Below are positions 1 to 5,405 of a stretch of 6,752 nucleotides of DNA, in pieces. Where the stretch lies: contig JASHOI010000498.1 of NCBI GenBank assembly GCA_030041195.1, positions 1-6,752 of the forward strand, in the 5' to 3' direction. The translations under genes and the position numbers were made by a program. Within the stretch, counting starts at the first letter, position 1. Each line of letters opens with the position of its first letter. The notes below the pieces were generated by a model. The model had not been told where the DNA came from. It searched no databases and worked only from the letters and a program-made list of their open reading frames with translations. This stretch comes from Streptosporangiaceae bacterium (GTDB lineage Bacteria; Actinomycetota; Actinomycetes; Streptosporangiales; Streptosporangiaceae).

Positions 1-170
1 AGCACCAGGTTGACCGGGTCGCGCCGATGAACGCCGGGCTGGCCATTCAGTCCACCACGAACCTGGCCAAGCTGCCTATCGGCCCGTGGGCAGGTCTCGG
101 CGTGCTGGCGGCGTGGACCGCGGTGGCGCTGCTCACCGGCTGGCTGCTGCTTGAGCTGCGCGATGCTTGA
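1..170 (+). CDS. ABC-2-type transporter permease, C-terminal fragment
   Basis: Only the last 55 codons are present; the first complete codon begins at base 3 and the TGA is at 168-170. The peptide contains AGLAIQSTTNL, then LPIGPWAGLGVLAAW, then a hydrophobic helix (about 20 residues of A, L, V, T, W) and ends LLLELRDA. From memory, this order, a short soluble stretch, 'GPWAGLGVL', a final membrane helix and an R-D-A tail, is typical of the last transmembrane segment of actinobacterial ABC-2 permeases, which export drugs, lipids or other compounds with a separate ATPase. The fragment is too short to tell the substrate. The stop overlaps the start of the histidine kinase gene by 8 nt, so the two are co-transcribed and probably translationally coupled. 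It could be another polytopic membrane protein; the family call rests on resemblance of a short tail. Confidence 0.7.
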   Translation, partial: HQVDRVAPMNAGLAIQSTTNLAKLPIGPWAGLGVLAAWTAVALLTGWLLLELRDA

Positions 171-1518
171 CCGAACCCGGCCGAGGACGGCAGCCGGCAC
201 CCGTCGGGGCCTGCTATCGCCAGCGCCTGGCGCCTACGCTAAGAACGTGCTGGTGAACGTGGCCGGCTGGCTGCGCACGCATCCTCGGCAGGCGGACGGG
301 TTGCTGGCCGCGGCGCTGCTCGCGTTCAGCGTGCCCCAGTTCGCGTTCGCGGCCGCGGTTGCGCCGCGCATGCGGGTCCCGTTGGCCGCGGTCACCGTCG
401 TGCTCGCCGGCACCGTGATCGCGCGCCGCCGCTGCCCGGTGGCCGCGTTCGGCGTCGCCGCTGCGATCGGGGCGGCGCAGATCGTCTTCGGCGTGCAGGA
501 CAATGTCCCGGGCGCGGCACCCGCCGGTGCCCTGCAGCCCACCAACGCCGACCTCGCGATCCCGGTGCTGCTGTACACCCTGGCCGCGTACCGGCCGCGG
601 CGGGTCTCGATCGCCGGGCTGATGCTCTGCCTGCTCGGCTCGGCCGTGGCCATCGCCCGGTGGGCTCCCGCCCACCACGCGTACGCGGGGAGCACGGTGC
701 TCGGCGCGGCCGCCGTGCTGGGCGGCCTGTCGCTGGCCGCCTGGGTGCTTGGCGACTCGGTGGCCTACCGCTACCGGCGCGCCTACTGCGCCGTGGTCGA
801 GGCGCGCGCGGCTCAGATGGAGGCCGAGCGCGACGCCCAGGCGCGGATCGCGGCCGCCGCGGAGCGCGCCCGCGAACTGCAGGAACGGCGCGCGGTGGCG
901 GTCGACCAGTCGGCGGCCAGGCTGCGCCGGATCGAGCGCGACCTGCACGACGGGGCCCAGGTCCGGCTGGCCGCGCTGGCCATGCTGCTCGGGGAGATAA
1001 AGGAGAACCTCGGCCAGGCTCCGGGCGACGACACCGACGCCGGCGGCGGCGGGCACGTCCGCATGCTGGTGAGCGCGGCGCACCGCAGCGCCAAGGAAAC
1101 CCTCGCCGAGCTGCGGGACCTTGCCCGCGGCATCCATCCGGCGGTGCTGGACCGCGGCCTTGCGGCCGCGCTTGGCGCCCTCGCGGACACGGTCTCGCTC
1201 CCGGTGCAGGTCGACGTGCGCACCCGCCGGCGGCCGTCGGCGGCGATCGAGGCCATCGCCTATTTCTGCGCGGCCGAACTGCTCGCCAACATGGCCAAGC
1301 ACAGCGGCGCGAGCCGCGGCGCTATCAGCGTCAGCGACGACGGCGGGAAGGTGGTGATGAGGGTGACCGATGACGGCGGCGGCGGAGCGTGGCTGGCGCC
1401 CGGCGGCGGGCTTGCCGGGCTTCGTGAGCGCGTGCAGACCGTGGACGGGGGCCTGGCCATCGACAGCCCGCGCGGCGGGCCGACCAGCGTCGTGATCGAG
1501 CTGCCGGGGCACGCCTGA
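163..1518 (+). CDS. Membrane sensor histidine kinase (HisKA_3 / NarL-partner type)
   Basis: This is a 451-residue kinase that should autophosphorylate on a histidine and pass the phosphate to the regulator encoded next. The N-terminal half (about residues 47-200) has roughly six hydrophobic segments with only short loops, so no large extracellular sensor domain is visible. An Ala/Glu/Arg-rich, probably coiled-coil linker follows (about 205-255). The dimerisation and phosphoacceptor motif is RIERDLHDGAQ with His262 the predicted phosphorylation site. The ATP-binding domain shows an N box (ELLANMAKHSGA, E372 and N376) and a G box (TDDGGGG at about 402-408, then GGGLAGLRERV). Length and order are those of actinobacterial NarL-partner kinases. 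ATG at 163 was chosen because it overlaps the permease stop; no strong Shine-Dalgarno is seen, as expected with coupling. In-frame TTG 151 and GTG 247 are alternatives; 247 would still keep all membrane segments. The stop shares one base with the regulator start. The stimulus is unknown. Confidence 0.93.
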   Translation: MLDRTRPRTAAGTRRGLLSPAPGAYAKNVLVNVAGWLRTHPRQADGLLAAALLAFSVPQFAFAAAVAPRMRVPLAAVTVVLAGTVIARRRCPVAAFGVAAAIGAAQIVFGVQDNVPGAAPAGALQPTNADLAIPVLLYTLAAYRPRRVSIAGLMLCLLGSAVAIARWAPAHHAYAGSTVLGAAAVLGGLSLAAWVLGDSVAYRYRRAYCAVVEARAAQMEAERDAQARIAAAAERARELQERRAVAVDQSAARLRRIERDLHDGAQVRLAALAMLLGEIKENLGQAPGDDTDAGGGGHVRMLVSAAHRSAKETLAELRDLARGIHPAVLDRGLAAALGALADTVSLPVQVDVRTRRRPSAAIEAIAYFCAAELLANMAKHSGASRGAISVSDDGGKVVMRVTDDGGGGAWLAPGGGLAGLRERVQTVDGGLAIDSPRGGPTSVVIELPGHA

Positions 1519-2192
1519 TGCCGCGGCAATTGCGCCTGGTGATCGCCGAGGACGCCGCGATCATGCGCGACGGGCTGACCCAGACCCTCACCCGCCGCGG
1601 CCATGACGTCGTGGCCGCGGTGCCGGATCCCGGTTCGCTGCGCCGGGCCGTCGCCGGCCACCAGCCCGACGTGGCGATCATCGATGTGCGCATGCCGCCG
1701 ACGTACACCGACGAGGGCCTGCGTGCCGCGCAGTCGGTGCGGCGCGACCACCCGCACGTCGGCGTGCTGGTCTTCTCCCAGTACATCGAGGCGCGCTCCG
1801 CGGTCGAGCTGTTCGCCGGGACAGTGCAGGGGGCAGGGGAGGTGGGTGGGGTCGGCTACCTGCTCAAGGACCGCGTCGCCGACGTCAGCGAGTTCATCGA
1901 CGCGATCGCCAGCGTGGCCGACGGCGGCACGGTGCTCGACCCCGAAGTCGTCCGTCATCTGCTCAGCGCCGGCCGCCGCGCCGACGCGATGGCCGCGCTC
2001 TCGCCGCGAGAACGCGACGTGCTGTCGCTCGTCGCCCAGGGCCGCTCGAACGCGGCGATCGCCAGCGCGTTCACGATCTCGCCCAGGGTGGTGGAAAAGC
2101 ACGTCGCCAGCATCTTCGCCAAGCTCGGCCTCGCCGCCTCCGATAACGACAACCGCCGGGTCCTGGCCGCGATCCGGTACCTGGAATCGTGA
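1518..2192 (+). CDS. NarL/FixJ-family response regulator
   Basis: This 224-residue DNA-binding response regulator is the cognate partner of the upstream kinase. The receiver domain (about 1-125) has the acidic pair E11-D12, phosphoacceptor D56 in AIIDVRMPP, S87 in the position of the switch Ser/Thr (VLVFSQY), and K117 in GYLLKDR. After a short linker, the LuxR-type helix-turn-helix (about 160-205) reads LSPRERDVLSLVAQGRSNAA and continues to a VVEKHVASIFAKLGL recognition segment. All key residues are present, so it should be phosphorylatable and functional. ATG 1518 overlaps the kinase TGA (TGATG), and the TGA overlaps the hydrolase GTG (GTGA). Likely targets, by habit of such systems, are the adjacent transporter operon; this is inference. 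One oddity is a Gly-rich stretch before GYLLK (residues about 101-112) that appears a few residues longer than in most relatives I recall and is encoded by very G-rich DNA. Confidence 0.95.
   Translation: MPRQLRLVIAEDAAIMRDGLTQTLTRRGHDVVAAVPDPGSLRRAVAGHQPDVAIIDVRMPPTYTDEGLRAAQSVRRDHPHVGVLVFSQYIEARSAVELFAGTVQGAGEVGGVGYLLKDRVADVSEFIDAIASVADGGTVLDPEVVRHLLSAGRRADAMAALSPRERDVLSLVAQGRSNAAIASAFTISPRVVEKHVASIFAKLGLAASDNDNRRVLAAIRYLES
1829..1851 (+). other. Putative G-quadruplex motif inside the response regulator gene
   Basis: Four runs of at least three G lie on the coding strand within 23 bases: 1829-1833, 1836-1839, 1844-1846 and 1848-1851, separated by loops of 2, 4 and 1 bases (some loop bases are themselves G). 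This satisfies the usual G3+ N1-7 pattern, so the mRNA could fold a quadruplex. It encodes the Gly-rich loop just before the GYLLK segment of the receiver domain. In DNA this rich in G a chance match is quite possible. Confidence 0.45.
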
Positions 2193-3064
2193 AAGCCGTA
2201 ACAGCCGTGGCGGCCGCCCTGGCCGTGGCGGCCGCGGTGGCGGTCCCGGCGTGCTCGGCTCCCGCGCCCGCGAGGCCCCGCCCGGCGAGCTACTACCTGG
2301 CCCTTGGCGACTCGCTGTCCCGCGGGGTGCAGCCCGACGCGGCCGGCGCCAGCGTGGAGACCGCCCAGGGCTACCCGGACCTGGTGTACGCCCGGCTGCG
2401 CCGCGGCCGCCCGGGGCTGCGGCTGGTGCAGCTCGGCTGTCCAGGCGAGACGACCGAGACGATGATGCGCGGCGGCATCTGCCATTACCGCGGCGGCTCA
2501 CAGCTCGCCGCCGCGGTCGCGTTCCTGCAGGCTCACCGCGGGCACGTGCTGCTGATCACCATCGACATCGGCGCCAACGACCCGGAGAGCTGCGGCGACC
2601 GGCTGGACCTGGCCGAGCTCGGCTCCTGCATCGGCCGGATCCCCGACGCCGTCACCAACCTCGCAGCGATCCTGGCCAGGCTGCGCGCCGCGGCCGGCGA
2701 CGGCGCCCGCATCGTCGGGATGAACTACTACCTGCCCGAACTCGCCGAGTGGCGCCACGGCCCGCTCGGCCAGGTGGTCGCGTGGGCCAGCGAGCGGCTC
2801 GCCGTCACCTACAACAACGACCTGGACCGCGCCTACGCTCGGGCCGGCGCGCGCGTGGCGAACGTGCTCGGCGCGTTTGACACCACCGACTTCGGCGATC
2901 CGGTGCTGGTGCCGGGGGTCGGCTCGCTGCCGCGCAACGTGGCGCGGATTTGCGAATGGACCTGGGAGTGCGCGCCCCGGCCGCGCGGCCCGAACCAGCA
3001 CGCGAACCCGGCCGGCTACCGGGTCATCGCCAACGCGTTCGTCAAGGCCGCCGGCCTCCCGTGA
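2189..3064 (+). CDS. Secreted or lipid-anchored SGNH/GDSL hydrolase (esterase/lipase)
   Basis: A 291-residue extracytoplasmic hydrolase expected to cleave ester bonds of lipids or acylated compounds. An N-terminal hydrophobic segment (residues 4-19) ends in VPAC with Cys22, a possible lipobox, followed by an Ala/Pro-rich linker; it may be a lipoprotein or a simple Sec substrate. Block I is ALGDSLSRG with nucleophile Ser42; the block II region is QLGCPGETT (81-89); block III is DIGAND with Asn130; block V is NQHANPAGY with catalytic His271. The Asp usually three residues before the His is a Pro here, so a Ser-His dyad or another acid is implied. Six cysteines of the mature part (84/98, 135/147, 255/261) are spaced like three local disulfides, consistent with export. 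The GTG start overlaps the regulator stop by 4 nt (GTGA), making it the last gene of the operon, before a probable terminator. The substrate is unknown. Confidence 0.92.
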   Translation: MKAVTAVAAALAVAAAVAVPACSAPAPARPRPASYYLALGDSLSRGVQPDAAGASVETAQGYPDLVYARLRRGRPGLRLVQLGCPGETTETMMRGGICHYRGGSQLAAAVAFLQAHRGHVLLITIDIGANDPESCGDRLDLAELGSCIGRIPDAVTNLAAILARLRAAAGDGARIVGMNYYLPELAEWRHGPLGQVVAWASERLAVTYNNDLDRAYARAGARVANVLGAFDTTDFGDPVLVPGVGSLPRNVARICEWTWECAPRPRGPNQHANPAGYRVIANAFVKAAGLP

Positions 3065-3111
3065 AAAAGGCACCCGCCAGCGAAACCGGCCCGCCCGGCT
3101 CAGCGAATGGG

Positions 3112-3159
3112 GTGGTGGGTCCCCCGCTGTTCCAAGAACAACAGCGTGGGCCCCACCAC
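3112..3159. terminator. Long inverted repeat, probable bidirectional terminator
   Basis: Bases 3112-3131 pair with 3140-3159 over 20 positions with two mismatches (3120/3151 and 3124/3147), around the 8-base loop CCAAGAAC. It begins about 48 bases after the hydrolase stop and lies 65 bases beyond the dehydrogenase stop, so it sits between convergent genes where a two-way terminator is expected. There is no T-tract on either side, which is common for actinobacterial terminators. A dispersed palindromic repeat is the other possibility. A shorter alternative hairpin (TGTTC/GAACA, 3128-3140) uses the same apex. Confidence 0.7.
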
Positions 3160-3162
3160 ACT

Positions 3163-3204
3163 GCTGGCACAAGGTGCCGGGCCGCTGGCACAAGGTGCCG
3201 GGCC
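3163..3204. repeat. Two exact tandem copies of a 21-bp unit
   Basis: Bases 3163-3183 and 3184-3204 are identical and directly adjacent; two further bases (GC, 3205-3206) begin a third copy before the match ends. Each copy contains the small palindrome GGCAC-AAG-GTGCC (3166-3178 and 3187-3199), so the array can form two short hairpins. It lies just beyond the dehydrogenase stop, in the untranslated gap next to the large inverted repeat. It may be slippage-prone filler, a second terminator element for the leftward genes, or part of a repeat element. Confidence 0.8.
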
Positions 3205-3223
3205 GCGTGAGGCGCGGGCTCGC

Positions 3224-4258
3224 TCAACCCGGGGCCACGTCGAGCATCACCTTGCCGCGCGGCCCGTCGCTCTCGCGCAGCGCCTGGTAGGCGTCCTGGA
3301 ACCGGTCCAGCGGGAAGCGGTGCGTGATCAGCGGGCCGAGCCGGATCTTGCCCGAGCTGAGCAGCCCGGCCACCTCGGCCCACGCCGCCGAGGTGTAGGC
3401 GAAGCTGGCGGTGATCCGCAGGTCGTTGTTGACCACGTCGTCCACGGGGAAGCGCGCGGTCACGCCGTTGCCGGCCAGGCCGAGCAGGATCACCCGCCCG
3501 CCGCGCCGGGCCAGCGCGATCGCGGACTCCACGGCGGCGGCCGTTCCGGCGGCCTCGATGACCAGGTCGAACCGCCCGGAACGGGCAGTCGCGGCGGGAT
3601 CGGCTCCGCCCAGCTCGAAGGCCGTGGCGCCCAGCTCAGCGGCCAGCGCGGCCTGACCGGCCCGCAGGCCGTGCACCACGATCTCGGCGGGCGAGAACAG
3701 CCGGACCAGGTGCGCGGCGATCAGCGCCACGGTCCCGTCGCCGACCACGGCCACCCGGGCGCCGGGCAGCGGCGGGTCGCGGGTGATCCCGCGCCAGGCC
3801 ACCGCCGCCGGCTCGGCCAGCGCCGCCTCGAGCATGCTCACCGAGCCGGCGAGCACGTGCACCAGCCGGGCCGGGACGATCACCTGGTCGGCCGCGGCGC
3901 CGGGCCGGGTGAAGCCGAGCTCGTCGTAGGTCTCGCACAGGTTGGTCTCGCCGCGGGCGCACTGCGCGCAGCGGCCGCACGGGATCACGCCCTCCGCGAT
4001 CACGCTGCGGCCCGGGGCCAGGCCGGTGACTCCCGGCCCAACGGCCTCCACCACGCCGGACCATTCGTGCCCGGGCACCAGCGGGTAACGGACGTAGCCG
4101 GGGTCCACGTCGCCGGCCAGCAGTTCCAGGTCGGTGCCGCAGATCCCGACGTGTACCGGCCTGATCGCCACCTCGCCGGGCCCGGGCTCCGCACCGGCGA
4201 CGTCCTGCAGCCCGATCGAGCCCGGCTCGGGGATGACCAGTGCGCGGCGGGTGCCCAT
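3224..4258 (-). CDS. Zinc-dependent medium-chain dehydrogenase (MDR family)
   Basis: A 344-residue cytoplasmic NAD(P)-dependent oxidoreductase of the sorbitol/threonine/galactitol-phosphate dehydrogenase branch, oxidising a secondary alcohol or polyol-like substrate. Catalytic zinc ligands are Cys40 (GICGTD), His64 and Glu65 (VPGHEWSGVVEAVG), with Glu149 (ALAEPAAVAW) in the position of the further ligand. Structural zinc cysteines are 94, 97, 100 and 108 (CGRCAQCARGETNLC). The Rossmann fold has GDGTVA at 173-178, and the C-terminus (LDRFQDAYQALRESDGPRGK) is typical. Length is normal and no key residue is missing. ATG 4258 is supported by AAGGAG at 4268-4263, four bases upstream; longer in-frame extension to 4369 would be low-complexity Arg/Pro/Gly and would overlap the IclR gene. 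It starts 43 nt after the IclR stop on the same strand, so the two form a probable operon. The exact substrate cannot be assigned. Confidence 0.93.
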   Translation of the reverse strand: MGTRRALVIPEPGSIGLQDVAGAEPGPGEVAIRPVHVGICGTDLELLAGDVDPGYVRYPLVPGHEWSGVVEAVGPGVTGLAPGRSVIAEGVIPCGRCAQCARGETNLCETYDELGFTRPGAAADQVIVPARLVHVLAGSVSMLEAALAEPAAVAWRGITRDPPLPGARVAVVGDGTVALIAAHLVRLFSPAEIVVHGLRAGQAALAAELGATAFELGGADPAATARSGRFDLVIEAAGTAAAVESAIALARRGGRVILLGLAGNGVTARFPVDDVVNNDLRITASFAYTSAAWAEVAGLLSSGKIRLGPLITHRFPLDRFQDAYQALRESDGPRGKVMLDVAPG

Positions 4259-4301
4259 GCGGCTCCTTCGGGGTCGTGTGCCTGCGCCCGGCCTACCCGG
4301 C

Positions 4302-5165
4302 CTACCTGGCCTGGTGGCCGGCGGGCGCGGTGCCGCCCAGCTCCCGGGTGATCTGGTCGGCCGCGTCACGGATCGCGGTGCCCAGCTCGTCCATCCGCCA
4401 GGTCGGCCGGTTCAGCTTGAGTCCCGTGCCGCTGATCGCGGCGACGCAGGTGCCGGCGCGGTCGTGCACGGCGGCGCCCACGCAGAACACGCCCTCGGCG
4501 TCTTCCTCGTCGTCGATCGCGTAGCCGCGGGCCGCCGAGAGCTCCAGGTCGCGCAGCAGCGCCGCCGGGTCGGTGATCGTGCGGGATGTCCGGGCCGGCA
4601 TCCCGGCCTCCATCGCCAGCGCCCGGGCCCGCTCCGGCGGGAGCGCGGCGAGCAGCGCCTTGCCGGCCGACGTGCAGTGCGGGTACTCCCGCTTGCCGAG
4701 ATGGCTGGCGAAGCGCACCGATCCCGGCGCGTCGACACGCGCGATCACCACCGCGTACGGGCCGTCGGGAACCACCAGCCGGGTGGTGAGCCCGGTCTCG
4801 CCGGTCAGCGACTGCAGGATCGGCGTGGCCACGGTCACCAGCGGGGACTGCGCCTCGGCCGCGTCACCGAGCTTGGCCAGCGCCATGCCGAGCCGGTAGC
4901 GGCGGTTCTGCCTGCTGCCGGAGTCCGCGGCGAAGCCGCGCGCGATCAGCGTCTGCAGCAGCGCGAACGCGCTGCTCTTGGAGATCGCAAGCTGGCCGGC
5001 GAGCTCGGTCAGGGTCACTCCCTCCGGGCCAGCCAGCGCGAAGAACTCCAGCGCGTCCAGCGCTCGCTCGACGCTCTGCAGCCGGTACTTGCCGTCGGCA
5101 GCCTGCCCGGACGCGGCGGACGTGCCGTTGTCGGTAATTCCGTCTGTACGATGACTATTCGCCAC
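4302..5165 (-). CDS. IclR-family transcriptional regulator
   Basis: A 287-residue regulator, probably controlling both divergent units. The winged helix-turn-helix (about residues 27-90) reads LQSVERALDALEFFA, then VTLTELAGQLAISKSSAFAL, then YRLGMALAKLG; the effector-binding domain follows (about 100-280) with HCTSAGKALLAAL and GTCVAAISGTGLKL. This order and length are standard for IclR proteins, which bind small metabolites such as organic acids, and act as repressors or activators. No in-frame ATG precedes the DNA-binding domain. GTG 5165 was chosen because GGAAGAG lies nine bases upstream; TTG 5186 is an alternative that would overlap that site. The first 26 residues are polar and probably disordered. 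The TAG stop is followed after 43 nt by the dehydrogenase start. A small GC-rich inverted repeat (4297-4302/4316-4321) spans its end. Which metabolite it senses is unknown. Confidence 0.93.
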   Translation of the reverse strand: MANSHRTDGITDNGTSAASGQAADGKYRLQSVERALDALEFFALAGPEGVTLTELAGQLAISKSSAFALLQTLIARGFAADSGSRQNRRYRLGMALAKLGDAAEAQSPLVTVATPILQSLTGETGLTTRLVVPDGPYAVVIARVDAPGSVRFASHLGKREYPHCTSAGKALLAALPPERARALAMEAGMPARTSRTITDPAALLRDLELSAARGYAIDDEEDAEGVFCVGAAVHDRAGTCVAAISGTGLKLNRPTWRMDELGTAIRDAADQITRELGGTAPAGHQAR

Positions 5166-5261
5166 AGCCGAACACTCTTCCAGCAAGCATCGACACCGTC
5201 AAACCCACCTTGCCTGCACGACGCTCAGCAGCAACAATACTGCCACAACTACCGGTAATCG

Positions 5262-5284
5262 CGGTTTGCGGTCTTGACAAACCG
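5262..5284. promoter_or_regulatory. Inverted repeat overlapping a -35-like hexamer: candidate IclR operator
   Basis: CGGTTTG (5262-5268) and CAAACCG (5278-5284) form perfect 7-bp arms with a 9-base spacer. The right arm overlaps TTGACA at 5274-5279. It sits about midway between the two divergent starts, where a regulator of both units would bind. No experimental evidence; the role is inferred from symmetry and place. Confidence 0.5.
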
Positions 5285-5305
5285 AAGCACCTCCTCTCTC
5301 ATATT
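5274..5305 (+). promoter_or_regulatory. Possible promoter for the U32-like/M24 unit
   Basis: TTGACA (5274-5279) is a perfect -35 hexamer in an AT-richer patch. The -10 is uncertain: CATATT (5300-5305) keeps the conserved A and last T but with a long 20-bp spacer; TCTCAT (5297-5302) has a 17-bp spacer but lacks the conserved A. If used, the transcript would carry a leader of roughly 90-100 bases before the ATG at 5406. Confidence 0.35.
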
Positions 5306-5322
5306 CGTATCTAAAAAACTCA

Positions 5323-5339
5323 TTTCGGCTCTGCCGAAA
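5323..5339. promoter_or_regulatory. Perfect 17-bp inverted repeat upstream of the U32-like gene
   Basis: TTTCGGC (5323-5329) and GCCGAAA (5333-5339) are perfect 7-bp arms around TCT. It lies downstream of the putative promoter and 66 bases before the chosen ATG. It could be a protein-binding operator (a roadblock site or the true IclR site) or a hairpin in the mRNA leader. The perfect arms in an otherwise unstructured AT-rich patch make chance less likely. Confidence 0.5.
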
Positions 5340-5405
5340 AGTGTGCGCGGCGCTGCGGCCGCGCACCGGGCGATGGGCGGGCAGTCCGGGAGGGCGCAGA
5401 ATCGC

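Noticed and set aside
2204..2235. Direct repeat GCCGTGGCGGCCGC (2204-2217 and 2222-2235)
   Set aside because: It encodes the Ala/Val-rich core of the signal peptide; repetition follows from composition.
1603..2880. Open frame of 425 codons on the plus strand overlapping the regulator and hydrolase
   Set aside because: Ser/Arg/Pro/Ala-rich with no domain; both genes it overlaps have full sets of conserved residues in their own frames.
4291..4306. Tandem GCCTACC words around the IclR stop codon
   Set aside because: Only two short copies spanning the last IclR codons; explained by GC-rich composition.
3107..4351. Open frame of 414 codons on the plus strand opposite the dehydrogenase
   Set aside because: It starts inside the terminator hairpin and lies antisense to a gene with complete zinc-site motifs; its composition is that of a shadow frame.
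4134..5258. Open frame of 374 codons on the plus strand opposite the IclR gene
   Set aside because: Antisense to clear IclR coding sequence; no motif and no ribosome-binding site.
5274..5405. N-terminal extension of the U32-like protein from TTG 5274 or ATG 5373
   Set aside because: The TTG is the -35-like hexamer itself, and the extension crosses the palindrome and looks non-coding; GGGAGGG upstream of ATG 5406 fits better.
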